A stretch of 64,000 bases of DNA from Paucidesulfovibrio sp036541255 (GTDB lineage Bacteria > Desulfobacterota > Desulfovibrionia > Desulfovibrionales > Desulfovibrionaceae), in NCBI GenBank assembly GCA_036541255.1, contig JAZHDD010000048.1:62001-126000 (forward strand). Direction: 5' to 3'. Under the pieces are notes generated by a model, which was given only the letters and a program-made list of their open reading frames with translations, searched no databases and was not told where the DNA came from. A program made the position numbers and the translations under genes. Shown one piece after another: positions 9,504 through 18,374 of the stretch; position 1 is the first letter of the stretch, and each line of letters opens with the position of its first letter.

Positions 9504-10121
9504 ATGCAGACTTTGCCCCTGCTCCAGGGATTCGGCATGAGCGCCGGGCTTATCGTGGCCATTGGCGCGCAGAACGCGTTTTTGCTGACTCAGGCCGTGA
9601 AACGCGAACATCACCTGCCTGTTGCCGGGTTGTGCATTTTTTTTGACGCCTTGCTCATATCTCTGGGCGTGCTGGGCGCGGGCACGCTGGTGGCCTCCCA
9701 TCCGACGCTGGCATCGTTCGCGGCCTGGGGCGGGGCGGCCTTTGTGTTCGTGTACGGACTGGGCGCGTTGCGCTCGGCCCTGCGCGGCGGCAGCCTCAAG
9801 GCCGACAACGGCACGGTTTTGACCTTGGGCAAGGCCCTGCTTGTGACTACGGGCGTGACCGTGCTGAATCCGCATGCCTGGCTGGATACCGTGGTTCTGC
9901 TCGGATCGGTGAGCGGTACTTTCGAGGGGCAGGCGCGCTGGCTTTTCGGCCTGGGCGCGGTGGCGGCCTCGGTGGTCTGGTTCACCCTGCTCAGCCTGGG
10001 CGGGGCGCGCCTCGCGCCGCTGTTTGCCAAGCCCGCGTCCTGGCGCGTGCTCGACGCCGTGATCTGGCTGGTGATGTGGAGCATCGCTTTTGGCCTGGTG
10101 CGCGGCGAGCTTGTGGCCTGA
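9504..10121 (+). CDS. argO: LysE/ArgO-family amino acid exporter
   Basis: 205 residues, very hydrophobic, with five to six predicted transmembrane segments. The N-terminal GLIVAIGAQNAFLLTQAV motif is diagnostic for the LysE/ArgO exporters, which extrude lysine, arginine or analogues such as canavanine from the cytoplasm. A second family element, NPHAWLDTVVLLGSV, is present in the middle. It is divergent from the ArgP-like regulator. Whether arginine or lysine is the main substrate cannot be told from the sequence. Confidence 0.92.
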   Translation: MQTLPLLQGFGMSAGLIVAIGAQNAFLLTQAVKREHHLPVAGLCIFFDALLISLGVLGAGTLVASHPTLASFAAWGGAAFVFVYGLGALRSALRGGSLKADNGTVLTLGKALLVTTGVTVLNPHAWLDTVVLLGSVSGTFEGQARWLFGLGAVAASVVWFTLLSLGGARLAPLFAKPASWRVLDAVIWLVMWSIAFGLVRGELVA

Positions 10122-10207
10122 CAGACTTTCAATCGTTGCACCCGCGCCGTTGCCGCGCCCGCGGAATTGCGCTACGCACCGGGAAACATCGGCATCCCGG
10201 AGGCGTC

Positions 10208-11467
10208 TTGCAGCGGAAACTCTGGTCCTGGGCCCTGTATGACTGGGCCAACAACGGATTCTTCACTCCCATCCAGACGTTTGTCTTTGCCGCGTATTTT
10301 ACCAGCGCCGTGGCCGAAAGCCCGGCCTTGGGAACGGCCATGTGGGGCAACATGCTCGGTTTTGCCGGGCTCGCCGTCGGTCTGGGCGGCCCCTTGCTGG
10401 GCGCCGTGGCCGACCAGTCCGGTCGGCGCAAGCCCTGGATAGCGGCCTTTACCCTGCTGTGCGTCGTTGCCACGGCCCTGCTCTGGTACGTGCGCCCCGA
10501 ACCTGACTGGGCCTTTGCCGCCCTGGTGCTGGTCTGCCTGGGCACCATCGGCGCGGAAGCCTCCATGATTTTCTACAACGCCATGCTGCCCGATCTGGTG
10601 CCGCCGACGCGCATGGGCCGCTGGTCCGGCTGGGGCTGGGGCCTGGGGTATGTGGGCGGCCTGCTTTGCCTGCTCCTGGCTCTGTACGGATTCATCAACG
10701 AGGGTGCGTGGTTCGCGCTGCCGCGCGGTGCTGCCGAGCATGTCCGGTCCATCGGGCCGCTGGCCGCGCTCTGGTATCTGCTCTTTGCGCTGCCGCTGTT
10801 CTTCTGGACCCCGGATGCGCCGCGTTCGGGCCGTCCCTGGCGCGAGTGCCTGCGTTCGGGCCTTGCCCAGGTGCGTGATTCGCTGCGCAACCTGCGCGGG
10901 CACAGGCACATTCTGCGCTTTTTGCTGGCACGCATGATCTACAACGACGGTCTGACCACCATGTTCGCCTTTGGCGGCATTTATGCCGCCGGGACGTTCG
11001 GCATGAGCACCAAAGAGGTCATCCTTTTCGGCATCGGCCTGAACGTCACGGCCGGGCTGGGCGCGGGCCTGTTTGCCTGGATGGACGACCGCGTGGGCGC
11101 GCGGGCCACCATTCTCTGGTCCCTGGCCGGGCTGGTGCTTCCCGGGGTGGCCATTCTTCTGGTGCAAAGCAAACTCTTGTTCTGGATTTTCGGTCTGTTT
11201 CTTGGCATCTTCGTTGGGCCGGTGCAGGCTTCAAGCCGCTCCTGGCTGGCGCGCGTCGCACCGGGCGAACTGCGCGCCCAGATGTTCGGCCTCTTTGCCC
11301 TGTCGGGCAAGCTGACCTCGTTCGCCGGGCCGCTCCTGGTGGGCTGGGTCACGCTGGCCACGGGCAGCCAGCGCTGGGGCATGAGCACGATCATCATGAT
11401 GTACGTTCTGGGCGGCCTGCTCATGCTCGCGGTGCCCCGCGCCGACCAGATCAAACCCGAGGAGTGA
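10208..11467 (+). CDS. MFS permease of the Atg22/UMF1 family
   Basis: About 419 residues with 11-12 hydrophobic segments. The N-terminal SWALYDWANNGF is the hallmark of the UMF1/Atg22-like MFS group. Members are poorly characterised; the yeast relative exports amino acids from the vacuole. No ATG exists in frame before residue 40, so I chose TTG at 10208, which has GGAGG four bases upstream and places the conserved motif about ten residues in. A longer reading frame extends into argO but lacks support. The gene ends by overlapping the upstream region of the AMMECR1 gene, suggesting co-transcription. Confidence 0.85.
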   Translation: MQRKLWSWALYDWANNGFFTPIQTFVFAAYFTSAVAESPALGTAMWGNMLGFAGLAVGLGGPLLGAVADQSGRRKPWIAAFTLLCVVATALLWYVRPEPDWAFAALVLVCLGTIGAEASMIFYNAMLPDLVPPTRMGRWSGWGWGLGYVGGLLCLLLALYGFINEGAWFALPRGAAEHVRSIGPLAALWYLLFALPLFFWTPDAPRSGRPWRECLRSGLAQVRDSLRNLRGHRHILRFLLARMIYNDGLTTMFAFGGIYAAGTFGMSTKEVILFGIGLNVTAGLGAGLFAWMDDRVGARATILWSLAGLVLPGVAILLVQSKLLFWIFGLFLGIFVGPVQASSRSWLARVAPGELRAQMFGLFALSGKLTSFAGPLLVGWVTLATGSQRWGMSTIIMMYVLGGLLMLAVPRADQIKPEE

Positions 11468-11469
11468 CA

Positions 11470-12024
11470 ATGGCCCGCAAGTTCGTATTCATGCTTTCCG
11501 ACGAGGAAAAGCGTTACCTCCGGGACCTGGTGCGGGTTTCCATCGGTACGAAACTGAAGGGTGAGGATGCGGAACCGCCCGCACCGCCCACGGAAAAGCT
11601 GCGCGAGGCCTACGGCGCGTTCGTGACCCTGACCCTGGACGGCCGCTTGCGCGGCTGCATAGGCAATGTGCAGGGCTCGGGCGAACTGTACCGCACCATC
11701 TGGGACATGGCCCGCTCCGCGGCCTTTTCCGACCCGCGTTTTCCGCCGCTGACCGCCGAGGAATTCGGCCAGATCGAACACGAGATTTCCGTGCTCAGCC
11801 CGGTGGAGCCCTGCCGCGACGCCAACGAAATCGTGGTGGGCCGCCATGGGCTCATCGTGCAGCGTGCTGGCCGTTCAGGGCTGCTGCTGCCCCAGGTGCC
11901 GGTGCAGTGGGGCTGGGACCGCGAGAAATTCCTGCGCCAGACCTGCCTCAAGGCCGGGCTGTCCGAGGATTCCTGGCGCATGGCCGGAACCGGCCTGTTC
12001 TGGTTCGAGGCGGTGGTCTTTTAG
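11470..12024 (+). CDS. AMMECR1 domain protein (AmmeMemoRadiSam protein A-like)
   Basis: 184 residues of AMMECR1 domain: KLREAYGAFVTLTLDGRLRGCIGN holds the highly conserved LRGCIG motif, and a later PVQWGWDREKFL segment is also typical. The family is conserved from archaea to humans, and bacterial members often accompany Memo and radical-SAM proteins, which are absent from this window. The biochemical role is not established. ATG at 11470 follows GAGGAG at five bases; a GTG six bases earlier overlaps the permease stop and is less likely. Confidence 0.88.
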   Translation: MARKFVFMLSDEEKRYLRDLVRVSIGTKLKGEDAEPPAPPTEKLREAYGAFVTLTLDGRLRGCIGNVQGSGELYRTIWDMARSAAFSDPRFPPLTAEEFGQIEHEISVLSPVEPCRDANEIVVGRHGLIVQRAGRSGLLLPQVPVQWGWDREKFLRQTCLKAGLSEDSWRMAGTGLFWFEAVVF

Positions 12025-12080
12025 TCCCTCGGCATGAATCCTGCTTCGGGAAGGGACGGAAAAACCTTCCCGGAGCAGCA

Positions 12081-12839
12081 ATGAATACGACCGGCATCGA
12101 CACGTCCGCCAAAGGCGTTCCGCTTCCCCCCGAGGACCTGACCCTCTGTTTCGGCGGAGGCGATTTTCAGCGCATCGGGCGCAATCTTTTGAACCGCATG
12201 ATCGAGTGGGGCGGGCTGCTGCCCAGCGAACGCGTCCTGGACGTGGGCTGCGGCTGCGGCAGGGCCGCCATTCCGCTCACGAGATATCTTTCGGACCTGG
12301 GCCGCTACGAAGGTTTTGATATCTATCCCTTCGGCGTGGATTGGTGCCGGGAAAATGTCACACCGCGCCATTCGAACTTCCGCTTCCAGACCGTGGACGT
12401 GTTCAATGCCTTGTACAGCCCGTTCAGCAAGGTGCGGGCCAGCGAATTCGTCTTTCCCTTCGAGGATAGGGCCTTTGATTTCGTGCTGCTCAATTCGGTC
12501 TTTACGCACATGCTGCCCGAGGACGTGGTCAATTACGTCCGCCAGATAGGGCGCGTGCTGGAGCAGGGCGGCCGGGCCTATCTGACCTATTTTCTGCTCA
12601 ATGCGGAGACGCGGGCCCTGCTCGCGGAAAACCGGACCGGCATCACCATGCGGCACAAGTTCGGCGCGTGCCATCTGGACAATCCCGAAGATCCGGAAGA
12701 AGCCGTGGGCTATGAGGACGCGTTCGCCCTGAACGTGCTCGCCGCAAGCGGGTTGCGCGTGCGCCGGATTTATCCGGGCGCATGGAGTGGCCGCAAGGCA
12801 CCCAACTTCCAGGACGTGGTCATAGTGGAAAAGGCCTGA
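12081..12839 (+). CDS. Class I SAM-dependent methyltransferase
   Basis: 252 residues. The SAM loop is VLDVGCGCGRAAIPLT at about residues 53-68, followed by an acidic loop (YEGFDIYPFGVDWC) and a VLLNSVFTHMLPEDV motif like those of Methyltransf_11/25 enzymes. The substrate is unknown. The ATG follows GGAGCAGCA. It converges on the cobalamin-cluster small gene. A short inverted repeat AAAGGC/GCCTTT spans its stop codon (12830-12845) and could help end transcription in both directions. Confidence 0.85.
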   Translation: MNTTGIDTSAKGVPLPPEDLTLCFGGGDFQRIGRNLLNRMIEWGGLLPSERVLDVGCGCGRAAIPLTRYLSDLGRYEGFDIYPFGVDWCRENVTPRHSNFRFQTVDVFNALYSPFSKVRASEFVFPFEDRAFDFVLLNSVFTHMLPEDVVNYVRQIGRVLEQGGRAYLTYFLLNAETRALLAENRTGITMRHKFGACHLDNPEDPEEAVGYEDAFALNVLAASGLRVRRIYPGAWSGRKAPNFQDVVIVEKA

Positions 12840-12856
12840 GCCTTTCCGAATCCGGG

Positions 12857-13162
12857 CTATTTCCCGCTGACCTGCCGGAACACGAGGCGGCAGGGCTGCC
12901 GGAAGCAGCGCCGCAGCTTGGCGAGCACATGGTCGTACCCGCCTGGCGAATGGGGCAGCTGGCAGCCCTTGCAGTCCTTTTGCCCGTTTTCCATGAGCAC
13001 GTATTTCCCCCCGCAGTCGTCCATGAAATAGAGCGGACAAAAGCAGAACAGGCAGTTGAACCGTTCCGGATGGGCGGTCTTGTGGCAGGGGAAATATTCG
13101 CAGGCCGTGTTGCTGTAGAAGCGGTAGGAAGCGGCGGTCGGCGCGGTTTTTTTTGGGTCCAT
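12857..13162 (-). CDS. Cysteine-rich small-domain protein (cobalamin-associated)
   Basis: 101 residues with ten cysteines arranged as CEYFPCHK, NCLFCFCPLYFMDDCGG and KDCKGCQLPHSPGGYDHV. This matches the Cys-rich small domain commonly encoded in or fused to cobalamin synthesis genes. The paired Cys and His suggest metal binding, possibly zinc or an iron-sulfur cluster, but no activity is established. I set the start at ATG 13162, eleven bases downstream of the yjbQ stop; the longer frame overlaps yjbQ. It is the last gene of the minus-strand cobalamin block. Confidence 0.85.
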   Translation of the reverse strand: MDPKKTAPTAASYRFYSNTACEYFPCHKTAHPERFNCLFCFCPLYFMDDCGGKYVLMENGQKDCKGCQLPHSPGGYDHVLAKLRRCFRQPCRLVFRQVSGK

Positions 13163-13172
13163 TGTCCGTCTC

Positions 13173-13568
13173 CTATGCCGGCAAAAACTGCACCCAGAGC
13201 GTGCGGCTTCTCGGCCCGTCGAACTCGCAGAAGAAAACCCGCTGCCAGGTGCCGAGCATGATCTCCCCGCCCGAGACGATGAGCATTTGGTCCGGACCAA
13301 ACGTGCTGGTCTTGATGTGCGCGTCCGAGTTGCCCTCGGTATGGCGGTAGTCGCCCCGGTGCGGAATGAGCTTGCGCAGGTTCACGAGGATGTCGCGCAC
13401 CACGTCCGGGTCGGCCCCCTCGTTGACCGTGACCGCGCCGGTGGTGTGCGGGCAATACACGAGCAGCGCGCCGTCCTGCCAGCCCTGCTCGCGTACCAGC
13501 GTGCGCAATGCCCCGCCCATGTCGAGCATCTGTTCCCGTTCCGTGGTGGAAATCTTGAGTTCCAGCAC
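13173..13568 (-). CDS. YjbQ/UPF0047 family protein
   Basis: 131 residues, the normal family length. The conserved VYCPHTTGAVTVNEGADPDV motif and the SDAHIKTSTFGP segment with its histidines identify the YjbQ family. Members have weak thiamine-phosphate-synthase activity in vitro but their cellular role is unclear. The GTG start directly abuts the TAG of cobM and has AAGGAGG upstream inside cobM, so translation is probably coupled. Its position inside a cobalamin block is notable but does not prove a role there. Confidence 0.9.
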   Translation of the reverse strand: MLELKISTTEREQMLDMGGALRTLVREQGWQDGALLVYCPHTTGAVTVNEGADPDVVRDILVNLRKLIPHRGDYRHTEGNSDAHIKTSTFGPDQMLIVSGGEIMLGTWQRVFFCEFDGPRSRTLWVQFLPA

Positions 13569-14333
13569 CTAGTCCTCCTTTGCCTCCCGGCACATGTGGC
13601 CGAAAGTGGCGTCGTAGAGCTTGGACCGGGCTCCCTCCATGTTCTCGCCGGGCAGCACAAGGAACACGGTCTGGCGGTAGAAGCCTTTTTCCCGGGCGGT
13701 TTCGGCCAGTTCGGATAGGGGGCAGCGCGCCAGCTCGCTGCCGGGCCAGCCTACCCGATGCCCCATGACGCAGGGCGTATCCGGAGCCATGCCGCCGCAG
13801 AGCAGTTCGTTTTGCAGGGTGCGGGTATCTGATGCGGAAAGATAGATGGCCATGGCCGTGTTGTGCCGGGCCAGGGATCGCAGGGATTCGGACTCGGGCA
13901 CGGGCGTGCGTCCACTCAGGCGGGTCACGATCAGGGTCTGGGTATGCCCGGGAACGGTAAAGGAACAGCCTGCCTCGGCTGCGGCGGCAAAGGCCGCGGT
14001 CACGCCCGGAACGATCTCCCAGGCGATGCCGTCCTGATCCAGCAGCTCGATCTGTTCGCGCACCGCGCCATAGATCGAGGGGTCGCCGGTATGCAGGCGC
14101 ACGGCAGTGCCCCCGCCCCGGACGCATTGGCAAAGCAGGGCATGGGTGGAGTGCAGGTCCAGGGGCGAGGAATCGGCCACATGGGCGTCGGGCCGGGCCA
14201 TTTCCACCAGGGCGCGTGGCACCAGCGAGCCTGCATAGAGAACGAGATCGGCGCGCATCACCAGATTGCGGCCCTTGACAGTGATCAAATCCGGGTCTCC
14301 CGGTCCTGCTCCGACGAAATAGACCTTGCTCAT
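13569..14333 (-). CDS. cobM: Cobalt-precorrin-4 / precorrin-4 C11-methyltransferase
   Basis: 254 residues of the tetrapyrrole methylase family. N-terminal YFVGAGPGDPDLITVKG, then LHTGDPSIYGAVREQ and WEIVPGVTAAF are the canonical SAM and substrate elements. The family (CobM in the aerobic, CbiF in the anaerobic pathway) methylates C11 of the corrin precursor. The neighbouring cbiD implies the anaerobic, cobalt-early route here. ATG start nine bases after the cbiET stop. Confidence 0.93.
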   Translation of the reverse strand: MSKVYFVGAGPGDPDLITVKGRNLVMRADLVLYAGSLVPRALVEMARPDAHVADSSPLDLHSTHALLCQCVRGGGTAVRLHTGDPSIYGAVREQIELLDQDGIAWEIVPGVTAAFAAAAEAGCSFTVPGHTQTLIVTRLSGRTPVPESESLRSLARHNTAMAIYLSASDTRTLQNELLCGGMAPDTPCVMGHRVGWPGSELARCPLSELAETAREKGFYRQTVFLVLPGENMEGARSKLYDATFGHMCREAKED

Positions 14334-14342
14334 GGGGACTCC

Positions 14343-15593
14343 CTAAGGCTTTTCCGCCCAGAGGATGAAGACCGGGTTGTGGGCCTTGAAGCGCAGGTCT
14401 CCGGCCAGGGGGTCCGTGGTGGAGGCCATGATCTGCGTTGCGCCAAAGGGCCATTTCTGTTCTTCGAAACGCGCCTTGGCGCGCAGCAGCGATTCCAGAA
14501 GAATGCAATGGATGACAATGCGTCCGCCGCGTTTGAGCCTGCGGCAGGCCACGTCCAGAAGCTGTTGGCCGTCACCGGATTCCGGGCCGAGTCCGCCGCC
14601 GATGAAGATGCGGTCCGGATCGGGCAGTTTTTCCAGACACTCCGGCGCTTCGCCGCGGACCACCTCCACGAGCCAGGCTCCGAAACGGCGCACGTTCTCC
14701 CGGATCATGCCGGCGCGGCGGCGGTTTTTCTCCACGGCATAGACCAGTCCGTGCGCGGCCAGATGCGAGGCTTCAATGGCCACGGAACCACAGCCCGAGC
14801 CGAGATCCCAGACCGTGTGCCCCTGGGCCACGCCGAGCATGCCCAGGCCTGCGGCACGCACCGCCTGCTTGGTGATCAAGCCTTTCTCATGCATGTACAG
14901 CTGATCCGGAACGCCCAGGTGCAGGGGGATTTCCGGCGGATGGCTGCGCTCGATGATCACGAGGTTCAGGGGCGAGAATTCCGCGTCCCAGGTTTGCTCC
15001 GGCGTGAGCCTGCGTATGCGCTCCTGGGGCGTGTCCAGGTCTTCGAGCACGGTCATGGTGAAACCGTCCGCGCCTCGGTTGAGCAGGGCTTCGGCCAGGG
15101 CTGCCGGACCATTGTCCGGGCCGGTGTAGACGGCCACGCGGTCCGCGCGGGAAATGGCGGCGTAAAAAGGCGTGAAGTCGTCGCGCCCGTGCAGGGAAAC
15201 CGTCTCGATGCTGTTCCAGGGGATGCGCAGCCGGGCCGCAGCCACCTGCAGGGTGGTCACGTTGGGGTGGATGATCACCCTGTCCGCGCCGAGATCATCC
15301 ACGAGCTTGCGGCCAAAACCGAAAAAGAGCGGATCGCCGTCGGCCAGCACGGCCACGCGTTTGTCCTTGTGCCGGTCAATGAGCCGGATCACGGCATCCA
15401 GGGAACCGGTGATGGGGATCTGCTTTTCGGGCCGGATGGGCCGCTCCGGCGTGGAGGCCAGAGCGCAGGCGGCCAGCAGGCGCTTGCCTCCGGCAATGAC
15501 CTGGCTGCGTTCGAGAATGGACCATTCGCGCGGTCCCAGTTCCAGGGAACCGGGCCGCATGCCGATGACGTGTATGGGATTGTGCCCGAGCAT
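14343..15593 (-). CDS. cbiET: Cobalt-precorrin-6B (C15) / C5 methyltransferase, decarboxylating (CbiET fusion)
   Basis: 416 residues with two parts. Residues 1 to about 205 are a CbiE-type tetrapyrrole methylase (PIHVIGMRPGSLELG; VLADGDPLFFGFGRK). The remainder is a CbiT-type methyltransferase with HTVWDLGSGCGSVAIEAS and FIGGGLGPESG. Fused CbiET (CobL) methylates C5 and C15 and decarboxylates the acetate side chain. I chose ATG 15593, which opens directly on the conserved MLGHNPIHVIG. A longer in-frame stretch upstream has no family resemblance and would run into the gap before cbiD. Confidence 0.93.
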   Translation of the reverse strand: MLGHNPIHVIGMRPGSLELGPREWSILERSQVIAGGKRLLAACALASTPERPIRPEKQIPITGSLDAVIRLIDRHKDKRVAVLADGDPLFFGFGRKLVDDLGADRVIIHPNVTTLQVAAARLRIPWNSIETVSLHGRDDFTPFYAAISRADRVAVYTGPDNGPAALAEALLNRGADGFTMTVLEDLDTPQERIRRLTPEQTWDAEFSPLNLVIIERSHPPEIPLHLGVPDQLYMHEKGLITKQAVRAAGLGMLGVAQGHTVWDLGSGCGSVAIEASHLAAHGLVYAVEKNRRRAGMIRENVRRFGAWLVEVVRGEAPECLEKLPDPDRIFIGGGLGPESGDGQQLLDVACRRLKRGGRIVIHCILLESLLRAKARFEEQKWPFGATQIMASTTDPLAGDLRFKAHNPVFILWAEKP

Positions 15594-15705
15594 TGGGGCC
15601 TTGTAACGTGAACCGTCGCGAGTTGGAAGGGGCGGGAGCCTGTTTTCGAACCGCAGAGGTTTCGAAAGAGCTTTTTCAGGGCACGATTGAGGCGTTATTG
15701 GAAAA

Positions 15706-16788
15706 TCAGGCCATGGTATCGCTGCAGAACAACAGCGTTCCGTCAAAGTCGAACACGGCGTAGGTGGTCTGCGCGCCGGGTGCAAAGGCTGCGACATTGG
15801 CCGAGGCGCGGGCCGCGAGCAGCCGCAGCAGGTCCTGGCGGACCGGGCCCGGCTTCAGCAACCCCAGGACCTCGCGGGCCGTGTTGGCCTGTGTGGCTTG
15901 GCGGACAATGTCCGAGCCTGCGCCACACTCGGCGCACCAACGGGCCAGCAGCGCGAAATCGATGCGCGCCGCACCTGCGTGGGTGTTGGCAAAACTTTGG
16001 GCCTGCTTGACCAACTTGCCGAAAAACAGGCTCCAGCCGATGTGGCGAAAGCCCCGTTGCGTAGCGGAAGCGCAGGCATGGGCAAAGAGATCCGCCGCCT
16101 GGACCAGGGCCTGGGCAGGGGTGTCCGGATAGAGCTCCAGATAGAGCCGTTCGCTCTTGCGGCCCGTGGTGAACACGGTCTGATCCAGGCCTGCGGCGCG
16201 GGCCACCTCCAGGGCCTGATCCACGGACGCGGTCCAGGCTTCATGGCTGTAGGGCCGCACAATGCCGTGCGAGCCAAGGATGGAGATGCCCCCCACAATG
16301 CCCAGGCGCGGATTCATGGTTTTTTCCGCGAGCCTTGTTCCGTCGGGCACCTCCACGAGCACGCGCACCGTGCCGCAACGATCCCCGGCTGCCTCGCGCA
16401 CGGCCTTTTCAATCTGCATTTGCGGGCCGGGATTGATGGCGGCCCGGCCTACCTGCACGGCCAAACCGGGCAGAGTGGAGCGTCCGACCCCGCGCCCGCC
16501 GTCCAGGTCCACGCAAAGCGCCTCTTGTCCGGGGAGAAAGGAAACCAGCGCCTGGATTTCCGCGCCGTGGGTCACGTCCGGATCGTCGCCCGCATCCTTG
16601 ACGACCGTGACCCGCACGGCCTCTCCTTCCCGCTCCTGACGCGCCAGCGGCACCACGAGGCGTCCCTCTTCGGGCAGGGGAATATCCATTGCGGAGGTGA
16701 TTTTTTCTCCCAAAAGCAGGAGCAGTGCGGCCTTGGCCGCTGCCGCTGCCGCCGAGCCCGTGGTGAAGCCTTGGCGCAGTTCGCTCAT
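15706..16788 (-). CDS. cbiD: Cobalt-precorrin-5B C1-methyltransferase
   Basis: 360 residues. The opening ELRQGFTTGSAAAAAAKAAL matches the RxGFTTGtcAaAAakAA signature of CbiD, and GGRGVGRSTLPGL and ILGSHGIVRPYSHEAW are further family motifs. CbiD methylates C1 of cobalt-precorrin-5B and marks the anaerobic pathway. The ATG overlaps the stop of the upstream SDR gene (ATGA), so the two are translationally coupled. There are 112 bases between cbiD and cbiET. The last residues read YAVFDFDGTLLF, which resembles a HAD motif by chance only. Confidence 0.95.
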   Translation of the reverse strand: MSELRQGFTTGSAAAAAAKAALLLLLGEKITSAMDIPLPEEGRLVVPLARQEREGEAVRVTVVKDAGDDPDVTHGAEIQALVSFLPGQEALCVDLDGGRGVGRSTLPGLAVQVGRAAINPGPQMQIEKAVREAAGDRCGTVRVLVEVPDGTRLAEKTMNPRLGIVGGISILGSHGIVRPYSHEAWTASVDQALEVARAAGLDQTVFTTGRKSERLYLELYPDTPAQALVQAADLFAHACASATQRGFRHIGWSLFFGKLVKQAQSFANTHAGAARIDFALLARWCAECGAGSDIVRQATQANTAREVLGLLKPGPVRQDLLRLLAARASANVAAFAPGAQTTYAVFDFDGTLLFCSDTMA

Positions 16789-18290
16789 GATCGTCCCTCG
16801 GGCGGCACCGGCGCGGGGCCGGAAAGAATCGGCGCTTGTGCCGCACGGGCCACGCCGCGCAGCATGTTTTTGAAGAGCAGCATGTGGAAGGGGTACATCA
16901 GCCACCAGTAGACCAGGCCACCCAGCCCGCGCGGCAGAAAGCGGGCGCGCATGAACAGACGGGTCCCTGTTTTTTCCGGGCGCAGCGTGAATTCCAGCAG
17001 GGCTTCGCCCGGCAGCCGCATCTCGGCCACAAGCAGCAGGCGTTGCTCCTTGTCCACATCGACCACCCGCCAGAAGTCCAGAGCGTCGCCCGGACGCAGT
17101 TCTTCAGGATGTCTTCGACCGCGCCGCAATCCCGGGCCGCCGACCAGCTTGTCCAGAAAGCCGCGTACCTTCCAAAGGGTATCGCCATAATACCAGCCTG
17201 TGTCGCCCCCAATGTGGGTTACGGGTTTCCAGGCCTGGCTTGGCGTGCAGTCCAGGGTGACGCTGTGGCCCGATTCCAGCACGGTTGCGCCCGCATACGG
17301 GGCGTCGTGGCAGGCGGCCCATTCCGGCGCGCAGGCAGTGCCTGCGTCGAAACAGCAGGTTGCCACGTCGGCTTGCTGCACGCGGTGCAGGGCCTCGCGC
17401 AGGGCCTTGCGGATGGGGGTGCGTACCAGCGGAACCAGTTCGAGAATACGCTCGTCCGTGCAGACCACCTCGTTGCGCAGCCCTTCGATGAGCGGCGCTG
17501 CCAAAGCGCGGGGCACGGGCGTGATCAGATTGATCCAGTGGGCGGAAAGGGCCGGGGTGAGCACGGGCACGGGCAGGATCAGCCGGGGCCGCAGCCCGGC
17601 CTCCTCGGCGTAGAGCCGGAACAACTCGCGGTACGTGAGCCGGTCCGGGCCGCCGATGTCCAGGACCAATCCTGCCGTGGCCGGGGTTTCCAGGCAGCCG
17701 ACAAGGTAGCCGAGCACATCCGAGATGGCGATTGGCTGGCAGAGTGTGTCCACCCAGCGGGGCGTGATCATGACCGGCAAGCGGTCCACGAGGTGGCGCA
17801 CGATTTCAAAGGATGCGCTGCCCGAGCCCAGAATCACGGCGGCCCGGAGCCAGGTGGTTTGCACCGCGCCGGACTGGAGAATGCGGCCGACCTCGGCGCG
17901 GGAGCGCAGGTGCTCGCTGAGGCCCGGGCCGTCTTCCCCCAGCCCGCCGAGATAGATGATGCGGGTTACGCCCGCTGCCTCGGCCGCGTGGAGAAAGTTG
18001 GTGGCGGCCTCGCGGTCTTTGGCCGCGAAGTCAGAGTGTTTGCCATGGCCGGACATGGAGTGCACGAGATAAAAGGCCGTATCGCAGCCCGTCAGGGCGG
18101 ACCGGAGCGAATCCTGGTCGAACATGTCCGCCTGGACCAATGCGCAGTGTTCGTGTCTGCTCCAGGAGCGCGCCTGAATTTTGTTCAGGGAGCGCGCCAT
18201 GGCCCGGACGGCATGGCCGCGTTCCAGCAGGAGCGGGGCCAGCCTGCCGCCGACATAGCCTGTGGCGCCGGTGACGAGAACGGTGTTCAT
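16785..18290 (-). CDS. NAD(P)-binding SDR with C-terminal DUF2867 domain
   Basis: 501 residues. The N-terminal half is an atypical/extended SDR: TVLVTGATGYVGGRLAP is the dinucleotide loop, with an FYLVHSM segment and TRIIYLGGLGED later. The C-terminal third from about residue 340 (DTGWYYGDTLWKVRGFLDKL, ending in a hydrophobic YWWLMYPFHMLLFKNML) matches the DUF2867 domain usually fused to these SDRs. The substrate is unknown. I prefer ATG 18290, with GGAGG four bases upstream; an in-frame ATG at 18314 would add eight residues. Four-base overlap with cbiD is the only link to cobalamin. Confidence 0.85.
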   Translation of the reverse strand: MNTVLVTGATGYVGGRLAPLLLERGHAVRAMARSLNKIQARSWSRHEHCALVQADMFDQDSLRSALTGCDTAFYLVHSMSGHGKHSDFAAKDREAATNFLHAAEAAGVTRIIYLGGLGEDGPGLSEHLRSRAEVGRILQSGAVQTTWLRAAVILGSGSASFEIVRHLVDRLPVMITPRWVDTLCQPIAISDVLGYLVGCLETPATAGLVLDIGGPDRLTYRELFRLYAEEAGLRPRLILPVPVLTPALSAHWINLITPVPRALAAPLIEGLRNEVVCTDERILELVPLVRTPIRKALREALHRVQQADVATCCFDAGTACAPEWAACHDAPYAGATVLESGHSVTLDCTPSQAWKPVTHIGGDTGWYYGDTLWKVRGFLDKLVGGPGLRRGRRHPEELRPGDALDFWRVVDVDKEQRLLLVAEMRLPGEALLEFTLRPEKTGTRLFMRARFLPRGLGGLVYWWLMYPFHMLLFKNMLRGVARAAQAPILSGPAPVPPEGRS

Positions 18291-18374
18291 GCTGCCTCCG
18301 GACGGGTTGTTCATACCCCCTGCCTACCATCCCAGCCCGTCAAGGGGAAGGAGCCGGGGGCAGGTCAACGCTGG

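Noticed and set aside
15706..15760. HAD-like DFDGTLL motif at the C-terminus of CbiD
   Set aside because: It lacks the rest of a HAD fold and sits in a normal-length CbiD tail; chance resemblance.
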